Below, piece after piece: positions 10,283 through 20,504 of a stretch of DNA of 64,000 nucleotides. This stretch comes from Neofusicoccum parvum (Eukaryota; Ascomycota; Dothideomycetes; Botryosphaeriales; Botryosphaeriaceae). Both the position numbers and the translations under genes were made by a program. Location of the stretch: positions 2,356,001 through 2,420,000 of the forward strand of contig CP087212.1 in NCBI GenBank assembly GCA_020912385.1. The letters are read 5' to 3'. The notes beneath the pieces are model-generated. The model made no database searches. It was given only the letters and a program-made list of their open reading frames with translations, and was not told the DNA's origin. Every line of letters starts with the position of its first letter. Position 1 is the first letter of the stretch.

Positions 10283-12520
10283 ATGCCACCACCCCCACCC
10301 CTCCCAAACAACATCCCCCGCTCCCTCCCCGCCTACACGCCCTTCCGCGACGTGCTCGCCACAACGCGCCACCACGCGCACCCGTCCGTCTACGACTCGG
10401 CCATCGGGTACGGCGCGCCGCGGCGGTACTGGGGGTTCAGCCACGAGGCGCTAGCCGCGGATCCGTTTTACCGGGCGAGCAACTACGAGCGGGATGGGGT
10501 GGTTGAGTATGGGAGTTTTGTGGGGGGTTTTGTTGAGGCGGTGGGAGGGGCGGGGATGCCTGGGAGGGAAGGCGAGGAGGGAGGGGGAGGGGAGAGGATG
10601 ACGGAGGAGGAGGTGGGGAGGTTTGAGGAGGGGGGGTGGGCGGAGAGGGTGAGGGGGTGTTTTGGGGCGGTGGGGGAGGTGTGGGTGCACAGGGCGGTGA
10701 GGGAGTTGAAGGGGAAGGTGAGTGTGTTTTTTGTTGGTGTTTGTTGGAGTGGCGGTGCTTTGTTGTGGAGAGCGAGACTGACGATGAGGCGTGTAGATCT
10801 GGGCGCGCATGGCGCCCGTGTCGACGCAGCGCTGGGACAGGAGAAAGTTGAGCTCGGTGGAGTACGAGTACGAAACACTGGAGCTACTGAAGAAGACGTT
10901 GGCGGTGTTTGAGTACCTGAACGATCCGAAAGTGCAGGAGATGATGCGGGTGCTGCACAATGCCATCACCGATGAGCTGCAGCAGTTCAGCAATGCTATC
11001 AATGAAGCTAGAGTGCGGAACAAGGAACCGGAGGTGCCGCTGATGCAGCTGTGGGATGAGTATACTAAGTGAGTCCAACTTGGTCCGCAGGTGAGCATCG
11101 CTGACGTTGAACAGAGAATTCTTCAACGACGTCTCCATCCGAGCTCACGGCTGGATGATCGGCCGCATCAACGCCGTGCGCAAGGTCCAGGCCAGTAAAT
11201 TCGATATGATGAAAGCTCAGGGTGCCCTGCCAGACTCCGAAAACACCAAGATCTGCAGTCGCCTCGCTCTTCTCATCGACATTGAACGCGACGCCGATTT
11301 CCACTTCCGCATCTCACGGTACGGCTTTACCAGAGCTTCAAGCTCTTCTTCCGACCAAGCCACTCCTTCGCCAGAGAAGTTCGAAGAAGAGCGAGCCAAG
11401 ATGCGCAAGGGAGCCGAGGACATGGTGGCTATCTTCGCTAATGGTATCACGAGGGTGAGACACGCTATGGGGGTAGGACCATTCCCAGCGCAGGCCGAGT
11501 TCTACATGATGCTCAATGATCAGGCGGATGCCAACAAGGCATTGAGAGGAAAGGACCCCAAGAAGCGCAACAAGCTGGTTGGCCCACCGCCTCAAGAGGA
11601 GAAGCCGGAACCGTGGGTGCGGAAGATTGCAGCAAAACTGGAAGGTGGCACAGAAGCAAAAGGAATAGACGGCTTTGGATTCGTTGTGTATCGGTGGAAG
11701 CAGTACGAAGGTGTTCCATGGGAGCGATTGGAGGAAGCCATCACACGAGACCTACTGAACTGGGGAAAAGGAATGGCAGGCGCCGAGCAAATCACAGCCA
11801 AAACAAAGCTGCAGTGGATCGAGATGGCCGGCACAGATGTCGAGAACTATCGAATGTAAGTTGGCCCCGGGCCGTGTCTGACCTCAGCTCAGCGTGGCCA
11901 GCGGGCACCCCTGCCGTCAGCACTTCAGCCTTTTTCCATTCTTCCGCAACTCTTGCTAAGTGCGATGCAGGCACTTCAAGTCCCTCCGCGAAAGCGGGCA
12001 GCTCCAGCCCGGCGTCCGCAGCGACGTGTTCCTGGTCGTCGACCCGCACGCAGCCAATGCGTGGTTTCCGGAGCACCTCCCGGCGTCGGCGGCGCTCGCA
12101 TACGCGGAGCGACATCGCTCTGACGGGCACTCGGGCTTCATGACCATGTCCAGCACGCGCAGCAGCGCCCTGGGGGCAATGCCGACAGACTTCGAGCCGT
12201 GGGTGCTGGCGGCCGATCCAGACTTTGCACAGTCCCGCTCGTCCGCCGCCACCGACGTGTCCGGTCCGTTATCGCTGTACCCCGGGTGGCTGCGCGTGCA
12301 GTCGTCGCTCGCGTTCGAGGAGGTGTACGGCAAGGCGGAGAGCGGGATCCTGGCGATGGAGGAGATGTGGAAGATGGCGGCGTCGCATCCGTGCGGCGTG
12401 TACACGGGCATGGCCACGGAGGTCGAGGCGCGGCGGTTCCTGGAGTGGAGCTCGCTGCGCAACAGGGCGATCAAGTGGGTGCTGGACCGGCCGGACGCGC
12501 TGTTCTACGCCAGGAGATAG
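10283..12520 (+). CDS. Conserved-looking 665-aa protein of unknown function
   Basis: Four exons (10283-10717, 10797-11068, 11115-11855, 11971-12520), frame-consistent throughout, 665 aa. The start MPPPPPLPNN was chosen because the upstream in-phase sequence is low-complexity. The N terminus has a PAYTPFRDVLATTRHH segment and an acidic Gly/Glu-rich stretch (roughly residues 90-125). The middle is helical (YETLELLKKTLAVFEYLND, split here as YETLELLKK and TLAVFEYLND; KVQEMMRVLHNAITDELQQF). No transmembrane segment or signal peptide is seen, so it is probably cytosolic or nuclear. The steady codon bias and good splice sites (GTGAGT, GTAAGT) make this a real gene. I do not recognise the family and find no catalytic motif. 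Confidence 0.75.
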
Positions 12521-12916
12521 CGCGTCGACATGTCCGTGGTGGAGCAGCGGTCTGACGGCGGGCGTGGTCAGCGCGATGTCCGCTGTCGGCATCGGGCGGG
12601 GTGTCGAGCGCGGCGAGAGGCCATGTCTCGGGGACGGGAGGTGTAGAGAAGCTCTGATGACGGCGAGAGAAGCGTGCGCAGGGCGGGTTGAGGGCGACTC
12701 GGTCATGAGCGGCGGGGCGATGCGCGGGAAATACGGCGGGAATAAGCGCGAGTCATGGCCGATGTCGGGCCCGCGGGGCTCTGGCGTCACCAAACTCCCG
12801 CTGCTCCACCCTCCATCGCACGCTCCACGACTCCAGCGGGACGCAGAATGTGAAGATATATAATCAATCCACGGCCGCCTGGTCCGCCCGTTGCCCGCCA
12901 GACCACCACAGCCGCC
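12521..12916. other. Intergenic region with promoter
   Basis: About 400 bp between two same-strand genes. TATATAA at 12857-12863 sits about 55 bp before the ATG at 12917. No coding signal. Confidence 0.45.
12857..12863 (+). promoter_or_regulatory. TATA box
   Basis: TATATAA followed by a short pyrimidine/CA-rich leader to the ATG at 12917. Confidence 0.45.
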
Positions 12917-13876
12917 ATGTCGTTCAACTCCGCCGCTGCCAAGCTCCGCCAGACTCTCGAGCAGAGCAAGGACATCGTCATTGCCCCCGGCGTGCACGAT
13001 GGCTTTTCTGCGCGCATTGCCCAGTCTGTCGGCTTCGACTGCCTGTATATGGTGCGACCCGCCGCCTTCCTCAATCGCCCGTGCAATGGCTAACAAGCTG
13101 CGCAGACTGGCGCCGGCACCACCGCATCGCGCCTCGGCCATGCAGACCTGGGCATCGCAACCCAGAGCGACATGGTCGCCCACAGCTCGATGATTGCCTC
13201 GCTCGACCCGTCCGTTCCGCTCATTGCTGACGCCGACACTGGCTACGGGGGGCCCATAATGGCGGCCCGCACCGTCGAGCAGTACGCGCGCGGCGGCGTG
13301 GCCGGCATGCACATCGAGGACCAGGTGCAGACCAAGCGCTGCGGCCACCTCGCCGGCAAGGAGGTCGTCGACGTCGACGTCTTCGCCTCGCGCATCCGCG
13401 CCGCGTACACGGCGCGCCGCAAGATCGGGAGCGACCTCGTCATCATCGCGCGCACCGACGCGCTGCAGGGCCAGGGCTACGCCAGCGCCGTCGCGCGCCT
13501 GAAGGCCGCCCGCGACGCCGGCGCCGACTGCGGCTTCTTGGAGGGCGTCACCGACAAGGACATGGCCGGCCGCGTCGTCCAGGACCTCGCGCCGTGGCCC
13601 ATGCTGCTCAACATGGTCGAGCACGGCGCCACGCCCACCATCTCGGCCGACGAGGCCCGCGCCATGGGCTACCGCGTCGTCATCTTCCCGTTCGCCAGCC
13701 TCGCCCCGGCCTACGCCGCCATGAAGGCCGGCTTCGAGCAGCTGAAGCGGACGGGCGTGGTGGGCGCGCCCGAGTACTTCACCCCCAAGTTCTGCTTCCA
13801 GGTGTGCGGGCTGGACGAGAGCATGGCGCTGGACGAGGCGGCTGGCGGCAAGGCGTTTGGAGTGAAGGGTGCGTAG
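12917..13876 (+). CDS. Isocitrate lyase/PEP-mutase superfamily enzyme
   Basis: Two exons (12917-13051, 13106-13876) give 301 aa, the usual length for the short ICL/PEPM enzymes. Signature elements are present: GVHDGFSARIA near the start, GAGTTASRLG, the Mg-binding motif DADTGYGGP (Asp87 and Asp89) and the mobile-loop motif KRCGH with its cysteine (residues 122-126), then GMHIEDQ. Relatives cleave C-C bonds of 2-hydroxy- or 2-oxo-acids: 2-methylisocitrate lyase, oxaloacetate acetylhydrolase (oxalate production) or carboxyphosphonoenolpyruvate mutase-like proteins. The KRCGH cysteine argues for a lyase rather than a phosphomutase. No targeting peptide is evident, so it is probably cytosolic. 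The donor (GTGCGA) is weak but the join restores MTGAGTTASR. Confidence 0.9.
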
Positions 13877-14879
13877 GGTGGTTTCCCGGTTCTTTCTGGC
13901 GTCGAGGAGGCTCATGCAGGCATGTCGGTTTGGGGCGATCCGATCGGCGGGACTGCCGTCAAGTGATGTGTCCCGCGTCTGCAAGATTGATTGGAAGTCG
14001 ATTAGTTGGATGCCTGACGGCCGCGCATGATGGCCGCGGGCAGCGTCCAGCGCAGCGGTGGATGTTCGCGCTGGATGCCTGGCGAGGCTGGTGGCTTGTC
14101 CAGAGAAAGTTTAATTGAACGCCCTCAGCCGCAGCGCTTCAGCTCCATGACCTCACCCGTCCAAGGCTATTTTGGGAGCCGTGCCAGCGGCCGGGCACCG
14201 TCGGCATGCCGGCGGGCGGCGGCAGTGACCTGGGCCCGGTTGCACTCCTCGGCCAACCCTGCTAGAGCCCTCCATCCGGCTTGGCGATCCCCGCAGCATG
14301 GATGGCTGGGTGCTGCTCCCCGGCTGGCCTGGCGCGAACTCTGACCGCCGCAAGCTCGACACCACAACTCAAACTTATCAGTGACCCGGCCATTAGCCTC
14401 CCGCCTGAAACCCAGCACTGCCGCCGCTTCCGGCCCGAACGGCGAATGGGGCAAGCCCAGGTGCTGTCGAGGCCTGCGGAGGAGCACTGCGCTGCGGTCA
14501 ACTGCTGCAGGATTCGGCTGGGCTTCAGCCACCCGCAGCAGCATGCATATGTTATTGATGACGGCTGCTCACCGGCTATTTACAGTCTGCACTCCCCGCA
14601 ACTCGGACATTTTGGGCCCCACTATCTGCGGCTGCCGCACAGCGCAGCTGCCACCCGTCTTTCCCAATCGAGCATCTTCGACGCAAAGGCCACAGCAGAC
14701 AGCCCGTCGTATAGCGTCGTATGCAGCCTGCTGCCGCCGATGCGCTTGGGGCCGCTAGCAAGCTGGCCGTGTATCCAAGACGGCGCAAGGCCATAAGAAG
14801 ACCGCCCCAGAGGCATCCTGCCCATCCGCCTCTCCTCCCGGCCCTTCTTCCAGCCCACGCCGAGTCTCTTCCTTGCGTC
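13877..14879. other. Intergenic region upstream of carboxylesterase
   Basis: About 1 kb, GC-rich, with open frames on both strands but no consistent coding pattern or known domain. The last 80 bp before the ATG at 14880 are pyrimidine-rich. Confidence 0.4.
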
Positions 14880-16566
14880 ATGATATTCTGTGCTTCCGCC
14901 CTGCTGGCCGTGTGCCTGGCGCTGCTGCTCGGCCCCGGAGATGCTTCGCATGCGTTCTCTGCGGGGGCAGGGAATCCAAAGGCTATCCTTGCCGACGGTG
15001 CCGTCATCGGGACCACCACCATACTCGCTTCAGCCCCCACGGCCGTCGTGAATCAGTTCCTCGGTGTCCCGTTCGCTGCTCCGCCGCGCCGCTTCGAGCC
15101 TCCGGAAGACCCGCAGCCGTGGACCGGCCCGTATAACGCCACGGCGTACAAGCCATCGTGCATCCAACAGTTCTCGAGTATGACTCAGCATGCTGTCGTT
15201 GAATCCTTGCACTGACGGATGTCGATAGATCCTGCATCGAGGGCGCTCTTCAACACCGGGAACCCGCCGGAGAGCGAGGACTGTCTGTACTTGAACGTCT
15301 TCGCGCCATCCTCCAGGCCCAGCGGCAATGGACGGCCAGTCATGTTCTGGATCTACGGAGGCAACCTCCAGTTCGGCACCGGCCGGCTTCCTGACTATGA
15401 CGGTTCTTCCTTCGCCGCGAATCAAGACGTGATCGTTGTCACCTTCAATTACCGCACAAACGGTTTGTCCATCCCCACCCCGTCATCGTCAGCACCCCAA
15501 CTCACACCAACCAGTATTCGGCTTCGCAACCTCCCCGGAGATCCCGCTCAACAAGCGCAACGTCGGCCTCTACGACCAGCGCAAAGCCCTCGCCTGGGTG
15601 AACGCCAACATCCACGCCTTCGGCGGCGACCCGACCCGCGTCACCATCTTCGGCGAATCCGCCGGCGCCTGGTCCGTCAAGCAGCTCTTCGCGCTGCCAC
15701 CCCACCCTCCCCAATTCCGCGCCGCCATCATGCAGAGCCAAGGCGCCACCATCTCCGGCACCGGCTCCGCCGAATGGACCGCCCTCGCCACCGCGCTCAA
15801 CTGCACCACCGCCACCAGCCCGCTCGTCTGCGTCCGCGCCGCGCCCGCCGCCGCCATCCGCACCGCCATCGAGTCCGCGGCCCTCAGCTTCCCGCCCTCC
15901 TTCGACAACGCCACCGCGACGCAACACGTCGAGGCGCGCCTGGGAGCGGGCGCCGGCGCCGCCCCCGTCCCCCTCCTCCTCGGCAACAACGCCGCCGAGG
16001 GCTCCATCTTCGCAAACAACCTCCCCTCCGCCCCCGCCCTGCTCGCCTCCATCTTCGGCGCCGCGAACACCTCGCTCGCGCTCGCCGCCCGCGCCGCGTA
16101 CCCGGCGACCTTGTCCGACGAGCTGCTCCGCGTGCGCATCATCGGGGACGCGCTGTTCACGTGCCTGTCGCGCGACTTCGCGGACGCGGCGGCGGGGAGC
16201 GGGTACCAAGTGTGGCGGTACTTCTTCAACGCGAGCTTTCCGAATACGCAGCCGTTTCCGGGCGCGGGGCCGTGGCATAGCAGCGAGGTGGCGGAGGTGT
16301 TTGGGACGTTTCCGGGTGAGGGCGCGACGGCGCAGCAGGTGGGGTTGAGTGGGTATATGCAGGGCGCGTGGGCGGCGTTTGCGAGGGGCGGGGCGCCGGA
16401 TGCGGCGTGGGGGCGGGTGGGGGAGGGGGAGGACGGGGAGGATGTGTGGGTGCTGGGGGATGTGGGGGAGGTGGTTGGGGGGGCGGGCGGGACGGCGGTG
16501 GCGGCGGAGGAGGTGGATGCGAGGTGTGGGGTTTATGAGCAGGTGAGGGCGGTGGTGGGGTTGTGA
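14880..16566 (+). CDS. Secreted type-B carboxylesterase/lipase
   Basis: Three exons (14880-15177, 15229-15462, 15515-16566), 527 aa. A signal peptide spans about residues 1-23 ([19 protein letters not shown]). Alpha/beta-hydrolase COesterase features appear in order: [10 protein letters not shown], the SEDCLYLNV signature, the oxyanion region [11 protein letters not shown], the nucleophile elbow FGESAGAW (Ser226), the acid in NNAAEGSIF, and the histidine in PWHSSEV. It hydrolyses ester bonds outside the cell; substrates could be triglycerides, sterol esters or plant esters. Several N-glycosylation sites (NAT, NCT, NAS) fit secretion. The C-terminal 100 codons switch from C-ending to G-ending codons and are low in complexity. 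The length matches fungal type-B esterases. Confidence 0.92.
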
Positions 16567-18536
16567 GGGGGAGGTTGGTTGGTTGGGGGTTTTATACCTA
16601 GCGGAAGAGGTAGAGGGAGAGAGCGGTGTGGCGGGTTTTCTTATATCATGAGACTTTATGAACGACAGGTAGAGGGGTGGGTGCGGGGTCTTGCCTTAGA
16701 TAATGAAGTAGCGCGTATTCTAGACATCGAAACATCGTATCGGCTGTGTGCAATGACGAATTGGCGAGAGGTGTACAGGTTAACTCACATGTATCAGGCG
16801 AATCTCCACCATCTCGCTTATCCCACTGACGCCTAAAAGCCCGATCGTTATTCGTCACTGGTGCGGGCATGATTCAGCTCGCCGACGGAAGGGTTGCGAA
16901 TTGTACCAGGGTGATTGGAGGAAAGTTGCCCTGCATCAGTTCCTCGGCGGTGTTACGGCCGGCAGAGGCTGAAGGCACAAAAGCTGCAACACCAGAACTG
17001 ACTGGGTGGCGGCCTGGTTCGTCACCCTTCCGTATCGGGTTAGCGTGGTCAGCGGCGCGCTGATTGGATTCTTGCGCTCAGTGTCTTCCTCTTACGGCCA
17101 TAGCAGTCCGGACGCTCTGTTCAGGCCGGCTGGATTGATTCACGACTTCCAATACAAAATGGCCGGACTAGACGCTTGGACACTGCGTGCTTGCTCTGGT
17201 TGATGCTCTTCCTTGTCGCCAGCGGCGCAGTGGAGATCGGGCTCTTGGTGTTGCTCGCCATGGCAGCCGGATAGCGGCGCGTCGTCGGGACCTCGTTCTG
17301 GCATTGGCGTTCGGATCGCATCGTCGGATCTCTGCGAGCAACTTCGCAATACGAGCGACGGCCAGCCACGTGGGCGCAGACCCGACGTGTTCGAGCGAGC
17401 CGCCTGTCTGGTGGAGGCCGGGATGGAGGCCAGGACGGACGCCAGGACGGACGCCAGGACGGACGCCAGGATGGAACTTTCCACGTTACGTGTTCCTGTC
17501 CGCCCGGATGTGCTCCGCCTCGACTCATTTCCTCGCGGGTCTCTGTGCTACGCCGCTCGCAGATGTGGAGCCGCTCATTTTGCAGGCACTATACACCCAC
17601 GGAACTTGGCGCGCGGCACGAACAGCGGGAGCCGCTGCAGGCCCGAGAGAAGGCGGGCCGACGGGACTTTTCAACGGCGCACAGTGCTAGTCTAGACCGT
17701 CGGGCGTGCCTCTGCGCTGTCGAGCCACCCGGGGAGCGTGGTCTGCGGCCGCTCAGCCTGGCGTCTCGGTGATTTTGCGGCGATGGCGCGCAGCTGGTGT
17801 GGCTTGTAGGGAAAGACAGAGGCAGCGTTTCACATCTACGAGGCCTCGTCATCTTTTGATGAGCCCTGCCCTACGCCCCCTCCCGCGCTGTGGCGTGAGC
17901 CAGCCTTCCTGCGCCTGCAGGGCTGAGGCCGGGGGAGCCACCCCTATTCATACCTCGCCGCCTGCTATAGCCCCGACTCAGTAATTCAGGCACCCCGTGC
18001 CGTTGACGGCGGAATGAGCTGCCGGCCTCCCCTGCTTCGATCAGACGCTTGGCCCTGCCCGGCGGGGGGTCCGTCCGCGCCTCCGCAACTTTCATATATC
18101 ATCTGAACATCATCCGCGCCGTCTCGTATAGCCAGATCTAGCTCAATTTCAACGAGTAGTCCTGGCCGTTAGTGAGGCTCTCGCCCGCCCCCGGGCTCCT
18201 GCCTCCCCTTCCTTCTCCTCCGCCTGCGTGTTCTTTCTTTGCCTTTCTTTCTGCTGCTCTGTTGAACTTCCGGAGATGACTCCGCCGGCTTTCTCGTCTC
18301 TTTTCCTTTTCTTTTGCGTTCTTCTTTGCCTTTGTGTTGAGCATGCCATCTCTTCCCCAGTCGCGCCGAGGCCAGTCCCTCAACGGTAAGTCCTCTACGC
18401 TCCCCATGCCGGCATGTCTTGCATGGGCCCGTTCTTATCCGCGCGCCACAGGCAAAACGACCAAGCAGTGCTGCAGCCCACGCCGACCCCGGCATCTCAA
18501 TCACCGCGACTCACGACCCCCTCCACCCCCACAACC
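16567..18536. other. Long intergenic region
   Basis: About 2 kb with no recognisable gene. It contains a short tandem repeat (about 17425-17475). Its last 400 bp are strongly pyrimidine-rich on the plus strand and probably include the promoter and leader, perhaps intron-containing, of the gene at 18537. Many overlapping open frames here are Arg/Ser/Pro-rich in every phase, which I read as high-GC noise. Confidence 0.4.
17427..17474 (+). repeat. Short tandem repeat, 12-bp unit, about 4 copies
   Basis: The unit GGACGCCAGGAC recurs four times in a row with slight decay at the edges (first unit GGAGGCCAGGAC, last unit ends GGATGG). The period keeps frame, so all frames stay open through it. Confidence 0.7.
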
Positions 18537-19376
18537 ATGGCCACCGTCCTCCTAAAGCGGGACGCCAGCTCCCTCGACGCGTAAGACCCTCCTCCACCAA
18601 CCTCCAACCTCCAACCCACCCCAGCTAACCCCAACCCCAGCAGCTCCATCTCCTCCGTCCTCGCCACCGGCCTCCCCATCTCCATCCTCTCCCTCGCCGC
18701 CACCAACCCCGCCGCCGCCTCCTCCTGGCTGGCCGCCGCCGCCCTCCAGACGACCACGACGGCCGCGTGGTACGCCGCGCTGCCAACCGACATCCAGTCG
18801 TACCTGCGCGCGCAAGCCACGGCCGCGTCGCCCTCTTCCTCGTCCGACTCCGACTCCTCCCGCTCCACCGCCGACGCAAAGGCCTACGCCTTCTCCGCCG
18901 CCTCCTACCACATGTCGGCCGCCGCCGTCGCCGGCGTCGTGCTCGGCACCCTGGGGTTTGTGGTCACCTGCTACGCCCTGTTTGCCTGGCAGGCGCGGCT
19001 TGGCCCGTTTGCGCGCTGGGCCCCGAGGGAGCGGCCGGCCGTGCGGGAGGGGTATGAACGTGCGGCGAGTAGGGCGGCGCTGCAGCGGGAGTTTAAGGGG
19101 AGTAGGCTGGATTTGAGCGAGTTTGGGGAGGGGGGCGGAGGGGAGGTGGTGGTGGAGATGCGGGAGGGGGTGGGGAAGGGGGGGAGTGGGGATGGGGGTG
19201 GTGGTGGTGGTGGTGGTGGTGGGAAGGATGCGCAGGGCGAGGGTGAGGGTGAGAGGCCGATGACCGGGGATCGCGAGAGCGTGGTGACGGCGCTGCCGAG
19301 GTATCGGCCGTCGGTGTTTGGCAACGCGGCGAGCTGGCGGGCGGGCTGGCCGAGCGTGTGGCTGTCGAGGCGGTAG
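18537..19376 (+). CDS. Single-pass membrane protein, function unknown
   Basis: Two exons (18537-18580, 18641-19376), 259 aa. A short first exon (MATVLLKRDASSLDA) joins at a tandem CAGCAG acceptor, so two isoforms differing by one residue are possible. The N-terminal half is Ala/Ser/Thr-rich, with an alanine-rich hydrophobic stretch and a Ser-rich linker. One strong transmembrane helix follows (AAAVAGVVLGTLGFVVTCYA, about residues 125-145), then a cytosolic tail with a Gly-rich run encoded by a GGT repeat. Such alanine-rich, single-pass proteins occur in many Dothideomycetes without known function. Codon use turns G-rich after the membrane helix. Confidence 0.7.
19194..19221 (+). repeat. GGT trinucleotide repeat (poly-Gly)
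   Basis: About nine GGT/GGG codons in a row inside the coding region encode a glycine run. Copy number is likely to vary between strains. Confidence 0.7.
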
Positions 19377-19787
19377 GGACCGGTGGTGTTTGGCGTTCGG
19401 GCGGACAGGCAGCAGGCGTTGTACTCAGGTGGTCCGCCGGTAATGTCTCTGTGATTGGAACGGTTAATGGGCGGGACGGACCTTGGGCGACTACGGATTA
19501 AAAACAGCAACAATCCTTTTCGGGCCGGCGTGCGTGCGGCCTCTCTTCTTTCGTGCCTAGCCACCGTTCCAAGACTGACGATCTCGCGGATGCTCACTGA
19601 ACCGGACTGGACCTCCAGCCAAGCGAACCGTAGACATCCACCACACCTGCTCCGGCTGTCCATGAGGGCTGAGGACAGTGCTCTTTAAGGTAGGCTTGTG
19701 CTCTGCCTCTTGCGAGGGTCTGAGTGTCTGGGTCCCTCTGCCCGGACCCCAAATCCACCACCTCTACTCACTTCTTCCGCCGCCAGG
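19377..19787. other. Intergenic region
   Basis: About 410 bp with no coding pattern; probably 3' UTR of the upstream gene and old promoter of the relic below. Confidence 0.35.
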
Positions 19788-20100
19788 ATGCTGGGCATGC
19801 CATCGATCTCGTGGCCCCGGATCGACTACGCGGCGCTCGGGGTCCCCGTCGGAGCGGCCATCCGGGAGACGGTCGGGGATGCGTGGAATATCGAGACGCC
19901 GCACTTCCAGCTGTACAAAACATCGTACCACATCATCACCGACACCTTCCGCGCCGAGATGTCCAACCTCAAGCTGGTGCACAAGCGCCTCTTCCCGCAG
20001 GAAAGCGCCCCGCGTCAACAAGCTGCGCTTCGCCGCGCTCTTCACCCCGCTCCACAAGACGTGCGCCGAAGCAAAAGATGGCAGCTACCTGGTTATTGCC
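19788..20100 (+). pseudogene. Frameshifted coding remnant, family unknown
   Basis: From the ATG at 19788 a frame with marked C/G third positions reads MLGMPSISWPRIDYAALG ... WNIETPHFQLYKTSYHIITD, broken off near LFPQE at about 20000. The same codon bias then continues one phase over as VNKLRFAALFTPLHKTCAEAK. No intron fits in the few bases between, so a single-base indel is the simplest reading. After about 20090 all frames lose the bias. It may be the 5' part of a decayed gene. I do not recognise the family. Confidence 0.4.
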
Positions 20101-20504
20101 AAGCGACAAGAGGCGTGTCGTGTTGCAAGCCGGCTTGGTGTTTCAGGCGGTGGTGCAAAGGCAAAATTCAAGGCGGTTGGGTGTCCACTGCTGCCTTCTG
20201 TGTGACCCCAAATGGACCGATATTGTCTAGAATCTGCACGAACCAGGCATTGGAATCCTTCTTGCTGTTGTGGCAAGGTTTGGGTTATGTCTTCTTCTTA
20301 TTTCTATGGTCCGCCTCAACGGCTACTCCATCGAAGTACACCTTTTGCATGCCATGTAACACGCGAAACCACATGATGACGTGTAGCGTTGTATGAAATC
20401 ATAGAGAAGTAGCAAGGCTATTCAATAAGCGCCTTCGTCCCTCGAAAAAGGTTCAACACAACCATCGCAGAACATACTCAGCTCGTGAGAAAACATTTCA
20501 AAAG
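20101..20504. other. Intergenic region
   Basis: About 400 bp, lower GC, no coding signal; promoter of the pepsin-like gene expected at its end. Confidence 0.35.

Noticed and set aside
12269..13984. 571-codon minus-strand frame over the ICL-like gene
   Set aside because: Mirror of a strongly GC3-biased gene; composition is Ala/Gly/Arg/Val-rich and low in complexity.
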